From NCBI GenBank assembly GCA_033439265.1, contig JAVTVX010000031.1, positions 14,979,001 to 15,043,000 on the forward strand: a stretch of 64,000 nt of DNA, given 5' to 3'. This document shows, piece after piece, positions 33,204 through 43,337 of the stretch. Positions within the stretch are counted from its first letter, which is position 1, and every line of letters starts with the position of its first letter. This DNA is from Dillenia suffruticosa (Eukaryota; Streptophyta; Magnoliopsida; Dilleniales; Dilleniaceae). A program made the position numbers and the translations under genes. A model generated the notes under the pieces. The model had not been told where the DNA came from. It made no database searches and worked only from the letters and a program-made list of their open reading frames with translations.

Positions 33204-33994
33204 AAGCAGACAATCCTTCAAAATAATATTTTATAATTTCATAATTTTTTATTAAAATTTTTAAATTCTTATTTTAAACTAATCTTGCTGTGATGCAATA
33301 AATAATAAAGGGATTGGGATTGGGATTGGGATTGGTGAAAAATCCCAATTAGGATATTGATCTCAAGCGTTGTGGATGACCTTCTTGGCTAGAAGTGTAT
33401 TAAGATTACTTATATTGCAATAATAAATCTATTCTATGCATCACTATGAGTTACTTATATTGTAATAATAAATCTGTTCTATGTATCACTATGATTGTAA
33501 TATTTAACTCATTCATATGTATAATGAAAAATACACATAGATAATAAGGTGATATGCTCATCAATTCATCATGCTTTTCCAAATGTCACAAGTTGAGATT
33601 TATTGGCCGTGCCTAGATTCGTGTCATGATTATATTGTACATGCTATCGATGACAAATCACAATTATATCAGTATTTGTCAAGATTGTCGATGAATTATA
33701 TCACAACTAACACAGTCTTCTTTTCATTAGAGATTTCAGATTTAAGTCTCTCATATCTAAAAATAAATGTATTTGTCAAAATTATTTCTATATCGTTTAT
33801 TGCTGCTGAAGTTTCTTACAAATAAGTTCACAGAAATTGCACAGGGAAAGTTACTAGAGCAATTAAAATGGGGGAGGATTGATACCCCTTATTATACTCC
33901 AAAGCCAAATGATATCTCTAAAAACTTCCATACAATCGAACTCAAACCTAGACCCCCGGAAAAATGTTAAAAAAATAAAAAAGAAGGATATCCT

Positions 33995-34798
33995 TCATGA
34001 TCCACGAGTTACCCACCCATTAAAGATCTCAATAGTATCACCTTGATTCACATGGTGCCAGCGGAAAGATCGGTCGTCGTCCATCACACTCTGTTTGTGG
34101 ATAAAAAAATACCCATCACTAGGAAGGCTAAAATGCAGCTTTTCTTGCAAGATTGGCAATTGTTTCCTAAGCTCTCCCACATTGTCGGAAGCATTAACCT
34201 CCACAGGAATCTTCTTGGGTCCACATCTTGGCAGAACCAAGAGCTTTAACTTCTTTGACCCTGCATTGCTTCCGGAGGCTGTTGAAGCAGCAGCAGGTGG
34301 TGAAGCCCTAATGCTGACTTCAATATGTGATTGATGATGCAAACCGCATTCATGAATGGAGCTACGATTGCTCAGTTCATTTCCTAAAAAGCTGAGCACT
34401 AGCCTATTCACTGGAATAGACTCTGTGCTTTGTATTCTTTCCTTCAACTTTCCTATTGTGTCACTAATATCAACTTCCAGGGACATAGGAATACTTGAGT
34501 GCTCCAAATGGAAGAGGAGCTCAATTCTCTTGATGGGCGGGGCTTCTTCAAGCCTGACAAGATTGGATTTTTCCGGTTCTTGCGAAATGATGATTTGCAC
34601 TCTTGAATCTTGGAGCAGTTCACAAGTAGCAACATCTTGCTCATCTTGAAGAACCTTGTTGTTGAAAGTAAGTGTTTGTCTTGAAATGGGTATCCCTCGG
34701 TACTTTTGAACCTTCTCCTTGATTTCAAGGACTGTATCAAAGAAACCCACTTCAATGGTAAAGGGTCTCATTTTTGGGTTTTCAAAAATCACATCCAT
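33995..34798 (-). CDS. Triple ubiquitin-like domain protein (copy C1)
   Basis: This intronless gene encodes 267 residues in three UBL folds, about 1-73, 88-163 and 181-260. Domain 1 resembles ubiquitin, with TVLEIKEKVQKYRGIPISRQ in the helix region and LQDEQDVATCELLQDSRVQI toward its end. Domain 2 has the corresponding TIGKLKERIQSTESIPVNRL. An Ala/Ser-rich linker (PPAAASTASGS) separates domain 3. There is no Gly-Gly. The ATG at 34798 is supported by a TATA box 127 bases upstream and by conservation in C2. It is similar to plant polyubiquitin-like or NEDD8-like multi-UBL proteins, but its function is unknown. Confidence 0.8.
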   Translation of the reverse strand: MDVIFENPKMRPFTIEVGFFDTVLEIKEKVQKYRGIPISRQTLTFNNKVLQDEQDVATCELLQDSRVQIIISQEPEKSNLVRLEEAPPIKRIELLFHLEHSSIPMSLEVDISDTIGKLKERIQSTESIPVNRLVLSFLGNELSNRSSIHECGLHHQSHIEVSIRASPPAAASTASGSNAGSKKLKLLVLPRCGPKKIPVEVNASDNVGELRKQLPILQEKLHFSLPSDGYFFIHKQSVMDDDRSFRWHHVNQGDTIEIFNGWVTRGS

Positions 34799-34924
34799 TG
34801 ATGGTTTGAAACGATTGAAAACAACTAAGGAAGAGACGATTCCTTGGGTATGACTTTCTTGACTGTATTTGCCTCTGTGCTTGTGGTATGCTAATGTGTA
34901 TCTTTGGGTGACTGTTGTTAGGGG

Positions 34925-34932
34925 TTTTTATA
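34925..34932 (-). promoter_or_regulatory. TATA box of UBL gene C1
   Basis: Minus strand CCTATAAAAACC, conserved in C2. Confidence 0.65.
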
Positions 34933-37088
34933 GGTGTGGTTGGTTATAACAATATCCTTGCTTTTCTAAATATTTTGATGAGCTGATACGGGTGGTGATA
35001 GTGATCCTTTGAAAGGTTATTTGGGATTTTAGGTTTTGCAAGAACTTTTGTCAAATCAATTGGATTTGAAGATTCTTGGTTTGAAGTAACTGGATTCTTG
35101 TGATTTTTTTTTTTTTTTTTGATTTAAAATTTTGAAGTATTAAGAGCCTACCGCCCATTTCTGAATGCATCATCATGCTTTGGGGACTTGAACTAATCAT
35201 AGGAGAATTGGTAATTGAACTTAGCCACCGGTTGAATTTAAAGATTAATGTCTATGTACAAAGAAAAAAGAAGAAGGATATATTGCTTTCGTCTGAATTG
35301 TACAAAACACCCAATACAAATCAAAATTTGGAAATTTGTAGAATCTTTTCTATTTGCCACAACTTATGTACATGAATTGAATGCAATATGGCTATGACAA
35401 AAGTTGAACTCATTCTACTTATCACAACTTTAATTTCACAAAATTGCTCTTTAATTTCCAAATGGCAACATATCATTATCAGATCTGAACGGAAGCTGAA
35501 TTTAATTTACTTTTGCTAAAAGTAAAATCAAATTCATTCTATTTACAAATTTACAGAATTCATTTAGATGTATATTGAATCCATTATACTTGCCGTATGA
35601 TGGAAATCCCATTGTTAGTCATTTAATTTCAATTGGTACCATATCAAACTGAGATTTAGACAGCAACTGAATTTAATCTACTTTTGCTAACAGCAAAATC
35701 AAATTCACTTTAGCCACCAAGTTATAAAATTGATTTAGATTTGTGTCGAGTCCGTTGTATTTATTCCAACTTGAAAATCATAAAACTGTTATTAATCAAT
35801 GAATTTACATGGATACCCTAGCTTTAGATAGAAATCGCAAAACCTCTATTATTCATTTAACTTTCGAGGAGTACCATATCAAATAGAGATTTCGATCGTG
35901 AGCTAAATTTATTCTAATTCTGCTAATAACAAAATCGAATTATAAAAATTATTTGGAATGTATCAAATCTATTGTACTTATCAAAAATTACAAAAGTGCT
36001 ATTAATCTTTTAACTTTAGGTGGTACCGTATCAAATAGAGATTTAAACTGAATTTAATCTATTTTTGCTAATATTAAATCTCAGGAAAAACATTTGATCA
36101 AGAAATCGTTACCAATGGGGTGTTCCTACAAAGACACCAAGTTATAAAATTATCATTAACTCTTAACACGTAATTAAATGTATATAATTTGTATTTATTG
36201 GTCTAAACACAAGTTGTACGCTGACTTCCCATGAGAACTTTCATTCAATGATTCATGAAAAAATAATTAGAATGTTTCTACATACCACTAATCTTACATG
36301 GTACAATTTAAAATCTGTTAAAATGCTATTAACCTTTGATTTATCTCCTGTCTTTGTGAGATTTGAACTTCCACAACATGAATGGGGGTAGAACCAAGCG
36401 GCTTGGCCTAAGGCTTGGGATGATTTTGGGAGTGGTTAATAGGGCTAGGCTTGTATTAGAATGTTGTGAAAAGTTTAGCCCAACGGCACAAAGCTTGTAT
36501 CATCCTCCCACAAACCCTGTGTTCATCGTTAAGGCTGCCACCCTTGAGCCAATCCCTTAGTAAACGATTACTACCTACTATCCACTGCATAGACCTTTAT
36601 TCATAAAGAGTTTGTTCAAGATAAATAAAAAAACCAAAAAGCTCAATAAAAGAGTTTTTAATTTATCTTTCTTAAAAGACAATAAACAATGTTTGGAAAA
36701 TTGAACCGGTCAGCAAATCAGTCAATGTACTAGGTTCATGGTTAAGTAGTCCGATCGTGGTTGAATCGTGATCAAACCGTTTGAGTATTAAAAATCTCAT
36801 AAATATAATATAAAATTATATAATATTATATATGAGTTCATGAATACATATAAATTGGTAAGAATATATTTTAAAAAATTCTAAACTTTAAATAATACTA
36901 ACATATAAATTTAAATCGGTTAGCAAACCAGTCAAGTTACTAGTTCATGGTTGAGTGGTCTGATTGTGGTTGAATCGTGATTAAATTGTTTAAATATTAA
37001 AATGTTATCAATATTTTAAAAAATTATATAAGTGTATGCACACACATATATATCTAATAAAAAGATATTTATATATATATATATATAA

Positions 37089-38197
37089 CTTCAAAACTTT
37101 AAAAAACACTAACATGTAAATATATAAAATCTTAGATAAATTAAATAATTCCAATTCAATTCTAAATTCATAACCATTAAGAATAAAACACTAGCGGAAG
37201 AAAATGCGAAAAAATAAAAAATTATATACATTTTTAAAAACATAACATGTGTTAGACTGGTTTTCACCGATTCAAAGAGACATCAAGTCTAGGGTGGAAT
37301 GGTTCCCCTTCCCATGTTCTCCCCTCTCTAGGTCAGTTCACCCCGCTTAGGTCTAATTCTAGTTTTTTAAAAATAATAATAATAATAATAATAATCTTTT
37401 TTCCATCTTTTACATCAAACTTAACAAATTCTCAACAGGGTACCTTTAAACAACATCAAACTTCCAATGTAAAACCATTACTAGAAACCTTTGATAGCAT
37501 GGAACTTTCTACAGAGTGGCTGGAATATACATATTCTTGGTGGCGGTTCCCATTTTTCAGACTAATAATTTTGTTGCAAGGTTGTGGGCTATTTTGTTTT
37601 ACCGTAGTCCCACAATTCAAAGACAAAAAGCTAATCGAAACCTGGTCTGGTTGGGGTTGGTGTGCTTGAACAGTGCTTTGTTGTAGTATCTTTATATAAT
37701 CATTCTAATGCAGATTATTTATGGTTCAAAAAATTGTTTCTCGAGTAATGTCAGAATTTTAGAACAAGTCCCAGCAAAATTGTAGATTTTTGGATAAAAC
37801 TAACATTAGGCTTAAAAAAATGGATAAAAAGTATGGAACGTTCTCCATTGGGAGACCCGCCCTCCGAAAGAAGATACTGTAGTGGTCGGTTCGGATTAGT
37901 TGGAGCGAAACTCCGAATACTGAGCGGTATCCAAGATATGGTATAAAAAAAATGGATAAGAATAAACCGCAAACATTGACATGAGTTTCTTCTAAAATTT
38001 CGAATCCAATCTCCGCATAAAATGCTACATTTTTAGTTTGCGTGCAATGCAGCGTTTTTGACATTGAACAAACTTCTAGTTGTCTTCGTCGGGGTCCTGG
38101 TCTAACCAACGAAGCTCATTGAATTCGTACCACAAATTTTGTGTCATAATTCTATCATCTCAAAAATAGAAAATTCGGTCTATCATTTCATGGGGAA
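37089..38197. other. Spacer between C1 and C2
   Basis: AT-rich sequence with an AAT microsatellite (37374-37395) and an open minus-strand stretch described separately. Nothing else is supported. Confidence 0.5.
37759..38109 (-). pseudogene. Possible acetyltransferase-like fragment
   Basis: The open minus-strand frame contains TKNVAFYAEIGFEILEETHV. This resembles the C-terminal part of GNAT acetyltransferases, where an Asn-Val-x-Phe-Tyr-x-x-x-Gly-Phe pattern is common. The rest of the frame has no recognised fold, and no N-terminal acetyl-CoA-binding motif is visible. If real, it is a short relic inserted between C1 and C2. It is not present in either C block. Confidence 0.25.
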
Positions 38198-38215
38198 AAG
38201 CAAACAATCCTTCAA

Positions 38216-38258
<43 letters not shown>

Positions 38259-38966
38259 ATTTCATAATTTTTATTAAAATTTTTAAATTCTCATTTTAAA
38301 CTAATCTTGCTGTGATGCAATAAATAATGAAGGGGTTAGGATTGAAATCGGCCAAAAATCCCATTTGGGATATTGATCTCAAGTGTTGTGGTTGACCTTC
38401 TTGGTTAGAAGTGTATTAAGATTACTTATATTGTAATAATAAATCTGTTCAATGTATCACTATGATTGTAATATTTAACTCATTCATATGTATAATGAAA
38501 AATACACAGATAATAAAGTGATACGCTCATCAATTCATCATGCTTTTCTAAATGTCACGAGTTGAGATTCATTGGTTGTGCCTAGGTTCGTGTCATAATT
38601 ATATTATATAAGCTATCAATGACAGATGACAATTATATTGGTATTTTGTTATAATTATCTATGAATTATAATTCAATTAATGTCGTCCTTTTTTTTAAGA
38701 TGTTGAGTTCAAGACCCTCGTATCTAAAATAAATGTATTTATCAAAATTATTTATTGTAGTTGAAATTTTTCACAAACAAGTTCACAGAAATTGCGAAGG
38801 GAAAGTTACTAGAGCAATTAAAAGGGGGGAGGATTATTACTCGTTATTATACTCCAAAGCTAAATGATATCTCTAAGAACTTCCATACAATCGAACTCAA
38901 ACCTAGACTCCCCAAAAAAGTAAATAATAAAAAAAAAAAGTAGAAGTAGAAGAAGAAAGTTATCCT

Positions 38967-39770
38967 TCATGATCCGCGAGTCACCGACCCATTAAAGATC
39001 TCAATAGTATCACCTTGATTCACATGGTGCCAGTGGAATGATAGGTCGTCGTCCATCACACTCTGTTTGTGGATAAAAAAATACCCATCACTAGGGAGGT
39101 TAAAATGCATCTTTTCTTGCAAGATTGGCAATTGTTTCCTAAGCTCTCCCACATTGTCGGAATCATTAACCTCCACAGGAATCTTCTTGGTTCCACATCT
39201 TGGCAGAACCAAGAGCTTCAACTTCTTTGACCCTGCATTGCTTCTGGAGGCTGTTGAAGCAGCAGCAGGTGGTGAAGCCCTAATTCTCACTTCAATATGT
39301 GATTGAGGATGCAAACCGCATTCGTGAATGGAGCTACGATTGTTCAGTTCATTTCCTAAAAAGCTGAGCACTAGCCTATTCACTGGAATAGACTCTATGC
39401 TTTGTATTCTTTCCTTCAACTTCCCTATAGTGTCACTAACATCAACTTCGAGGGACATAGGAATACTTGAGTGATCCAAATGGAAGAGGAGCTCAATTCT
39501 CTTGATGGGCAGGGCTTCTTCAAGCCTGACAAGATTGGATTTTTCCGGTTCTTGCGAAATGATGATTTGCACTCTCGAATCTTGGAGCAGTTCACAAGTA
39601 GCAACATCTTGCTCATCTCGAAGAACCTTGTTGTCGAAAATAAGTGTTTGTCTTGAAATGGGAATCCCTCGGTACTTTTGAACCTTCTCCTTGATTTCAA
39701 GGACTGTATCAAAGAAACCCACTTCAATGGTTAAGGGTCCCATTTTTGGGTTTTCAAAAATCACATCCAT
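38967..39770 (-). CDS. Triple ubiquitin-like domain protein (copy C2)
   Basis: It encodes 267 residues with the same length and three-UBL layout as copy C1. About 20 residues differ, spread over all three domains with no indel. A longer open frame extends to 40022 but has no Met before the ATG at 39770 and crosses the TATA box, so it is not used. No Gly-Gly terminus. Keeping the frame and length despite about 7% amino-acid divergence suggests that both copies have been under selection. Confidence 0.8.
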   Translation of the reverse strand: MDVIFENPKMGPLTIEVGFFDTVLEIKEKVQKYRGIPISRQTLIFDNKVLRDEQDVATCELLQDSRVQIIISQEPEKSNLVRLEEALPIKRIELLFHLDHSSIPMSLEVDVSDTIGKLKERIQSIESIPVNRLVLSFLGNELNNRSSIHECGLHPQSHIEVRIRASPPAAASTASRSNAGSKKLKLLVLPRCGTKKIPVEVNDSDNVGELRKQLPILQEKMHFNLPSDGYFFIHKQSVMDDDLSFHWHHVNQGDTIEIFNGSVTRGS

Positions 39771-39895
39771 TGATGGCTTGAAACGATTGAAAACAACTAG
39801 GAAGAGACGATTCCTTGGGTATGACTTTCTTGACTGTATTTGCCTCTGTGCTTGTGGTATGCGAATGTGTATCTTTGGGTGACTGTTGTTAGGGG

Positions 39896-39903
39896 TTTTT
39901 ATA
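39896..39903 (-). promoter_or_regulatory. TATA box of UBL gene C2
   Basis: Minus strand CCTATAAAAACC, 126 bases upstream of the ATG, matching C1. Confidence 0.65.
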
Positions 39904-40664
39904 GGTTTGGTTGGTGATAACAATATCCTTGCTTTTCTAAATATTTTGAGCTGATACGGGTGGTGATAGTGATCCTTTGAAGGGTTATTTGGGATTTCAG
40001 GTTTTGCAAGAACTTTTGTCAAATCAATTGGATTTGAAGATTTTTGGCTTAATGTGCCTGGATTCTTGTGATTTTTTTTTTTTTTTGAAGTATTAAAAGC
40101 CTACCGCCCATTTTTGAATGCATCATCATGCTTTGGGGACTTGAACTAATCATAGGAGAATTGGTAATTGAACTTAGCCACCGTTTGAATTTAAAGATTA
40201 ATGTCTATGTACAAAGAAAAAAAAGAAGGATATATTGCTTTTGTCTAAATTGTACAAAACACCCAATACAAATCATAATTTGGAAATTTGTAGAATCTTT
40301 TCTATTTGCCACAACTTATGTATATGAATTGAATGCAATGGCTATGACAAAAGTTGAACTCATTCTACTTACCACAACATCAATTTTGCAAAATTGCTTT
40401 TAATTTCCAAACAGCATCATATCATTGTGAGATTTGAACCGGAGCTGAATTTAATTTACTTTTGCTAAAACTAAAATCAAATTCATTCTATTTACAAATT
40501 TATAGAATTCAGTTGGATGTATATCGAATCCATTATACTTTCCGTAATTAGTTGGAAATCCTGCAATTAGTCAATTAATTTCAATAAAATCCATTATACA
40601 AACAAAGATTTTGACATGAACAGAATTTAATCTACTTTTGCTAACAATAAAATCAAATTCACTT

Positions 40665-40881
40665 ACCGATATCTGATGGCTCAGTTAGTTCAATAATTGA
40701 TACCCCTTAATCATGGTCAGGAGTTCGATCACCCATGAGAACAGAAAAATCATCGCTGGAAGACGTGTCCCCTCAATTGGCCTCTGCAAGCGGTCGATCC
40801 AGATTAATCAGGACAAAACCCTGGATATTGGGTTGGTGGCCCAATCATCGTACCAAAAATAAAAATATAAAAAAATAAAAA
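40665..40881 (+). mobile_element. tRNA-derived SINE inserted in C2
   Basis: The 217-bp insertion is absent from the matching site in C1 (35700-35715). It has an A box (TGGCTCAGTTAGT), a B box (GAGTTCGATCAC) and an A-rich tail. The flanks are AATCAAATTCACTT (40651-40664) and AATCAATTTCACTT (40882-40895), a 14-bp target-site duplication with one mismatch. Confidence 0.9.
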
Positions 40882-41673
40882 AATCAATTTCACTTTAGCT
40901 ACCAAGTTATAAAATTGATTTAGATGTATTTACTGCATCTTGAAAATCACAAAACTGTTATCAATCATTGAAGTTTACATGGATACACTAACTTCAGATA
41001 GAAATCACAAAACCTCTATTTTTCATTTAACTTTCAAAGGATATCATATCAGAAAGAGATTTGGACGTAAGCTGCAATATTTATCCTAATTCTGTTAATA
41101 ACAAAATCAAATACATTTTACTAATCAAATTATAAAACTGATTTGAAATATATCAAATCTATTGTACTAATAAAAAATTACAAGAGTGCTATTAATCATT
41201 TAACTTTAGTTAGGTACCGTATTAAATAGAGATTTAAATTTAATTTAATTTAGTTTTGCTGATACTAAATCTCGAGAAAGATATTTGATCAAGAAATCTT
41301 TACAGATTAAGTGTCCCGACAAAGACACCATGTTGTGGAATTATTATCAACTCTTACCATGAGAACTTTCATTCAATGGTTCATGAAAAAATAAATTAGA
41401 ATGTTTCTACATACCACTAATCTTACTTGCTACAATTTAAAATTTGTTAAAATGCTATTAACCTTTGATTTGTCTCCTGTCTTTGTGAGAATTGAACTTC
41501 CACAACATGAATGTGGGTAGAACCAAGCAGCTTGGCCTAAGGCTTGTATTAGAATGTTGTGAATAAGTTTAGCCCAACGGCACGAAGCTTGTATCATCCT
41601 CCCACAAACCCTGCGTTCATCGTTGAGGCCGCTACTCTTGAGCCGATCCCTTAGTCAACGATTGCTACCTACT

Positions 41674-41881
41674 TTTTGTTTTTTTTTTTCTTTTGTTATA
41701 ACAATCGTATCTAAAGATATCCGAAATCATACTCTGACTAATTCAGTTCAAAACTTACAATGACCTATTAAAGAGCTACCCTTTCAATATAATTTATTTT
41801 TATGTGCAAGTCGCGAGTCGAAATAAAAAACTTGATTAAGAAATATATTATCATATCCCACTAAATCAACTGTCCATCGAT
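41674..41881 (-). mobile_element. Second SINE inserted in C2
   Basis: The 208-bp insertion is absent from C1 (about 36563). It begins on the plus strand with a T-rich run, which is the minus-strand tail. It is flanked by ACGATTGCTACCTACT (41658-41673) and ACGATTGCCGCCTACT (41882-41897). The body belongs to the type seen at 19475-19625, a different family from the 40665 SINE. Confidence 0.85.
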
Positions 41882-42417
41882 ACGATTGCCGCCTACTATC
41901 CGCTGCATAGACCTTTATTCATAAAGAGTTTGTTCAAGATAAATAAAAACCAAAAATCTCAATAAAAGAGTTTTTAATTTATCTTTCTTAAAAGACAATA
42001 AACAATGTTTGGAAAATTGAACCGGTCAGCAAATCAGTCAATGTACTGGGTTCATGGCTAAGTAGTCCGATCGTGGTTGAATCGTTATCAAACCATTTGA
42101 GTATTAAAAATCTCATAAATATAATATAAAATTATATAATATTATATATGAGTTTATAAATACATATAAATTGGTAAGAATATATTTTAAAAAATTATAA
42201 ACTTTAAATAATACTAACATATAAATTTAAATCGGTTAGCAAACCAGTCAAGTTACTAGTCCATGGTTGAGTGGTCTAGCGGTCTGATTGTGGTTGAATC
42301 GTGATTAAACTGTTTAAATATTAAAATATTATCAATATATTAAAAAATTATATAATAATATATAAGTGTATACACACATATATATTTAATAAAAAGATAT
42401 ATATATATATATATATA

Positions 42418-43299
42418 ATTTGAAAGGACGGCAATCAGAATATCCCCCTAATGAAAAGTCAAATAAACCATTAGCCTCATCTGTTTGTCCCATTTCCACA
42501 GACTTTTGGATGTTCTTTATATCCAGAAGTCTTTCGAGAACATGGAAATGGAAAGAGATTAAAGAAATTGACCTTTCAATATATGAAAGCTAATAGTAAT
42601 AGTAATTTTCAGATTCAAATAGGATCATTTCCCCCAAATCGATCAATCAATGACTGATGAAATTGACATTCATCGAAACAAAGGTTCATCTCCACATACA
42701 AAAATTTAAATAAATAAAAAGACATAGTTCCCAATTAGATTTATCTAAAAATGATTCCAGTAAGAACAAGGAACAATCCTTGTCTAGTATCTCAAAACTC
42801 GTAAATATTAATCAAGATCAAAATTGGTCATGCCTAAGGATTCACTTGAATTTCCCATCAAAGCTTAGGAGCTAACTTTATGGGAGGTGTTCGATAGCCA
42901 ACAATTCTAAAAGATGGCTTAATGTTTAACTTTTCAACGATAAGTCTGTTTAACAATGTGCTTCAATAACAGCCTGTCAGTATTACGTTAAAGCAGGGTC
43001 AGAAAATTCAAGGGAGACGAGGGAGTGGGATTGTTCTGTGACAAAAAGTCCTAAATTCTGCTATGAGAAAACAATCCTCTTAATCAGAAATCTGTGTCCA
43101 AAAGGTCCATATGGCTCACAAATGTTAATATGCGAAACACATCACATAGCCTATACATACACCATTGCTGAAAACAAATTCCATAGAGAAAGAATATCTA
43201 TATTAAATAAATAAAAAGTTCACCTAATGCTTAAAGCATCCCATTAAACAGATCTTGAGTGGGCAATTTATATGCAACGAAATTATATATATAAATTTG

Positions 43300-43337
<38 letters not shown>

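Larger units (their letters stand above)
33204..37088. repeat. Tandem duplication block C1
   Basis: Aligns along its length with C2 (38198-42417), including the UBL gene, promoter and a long AT-rich upstream region. It shows many substitutions and indels, so it is older than the A and B duplications. Confidence 0.85.
38198..42417. repeat. Tandem duplication block C2
   Basis: Second copy of block C. It carries two SINE insertions absent from C1 and lacks a 35-base stretch present at 36410-36450 of C1 between short direct repeats. The right edge is a TA microsatellite that abuts an exon of the FHA-type phosphodiesterase gene. Confidence 0.85.

Noticed and set aside
33308..33334. GGGATT triplicate, possible telomere-like repeat
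   Set aside because: Only three units and not the plant TTTAGGG type; C2 has a diverged single version, so it is a short simple repeat.
36363..36560. 65-residue open frame in block C1, considered as a small secreted peptide
   Set aside because: There is no signal peptide, and the C2 copy has lost 35 bases within it, so the frame is not conserved.
39771..40022. 84-residue N-terminal extension of UBL gene C2
   Set aside because: It has no Met codon upstream of 39770 and it crosses the TATA box; C1 lacks an equivalent frame.
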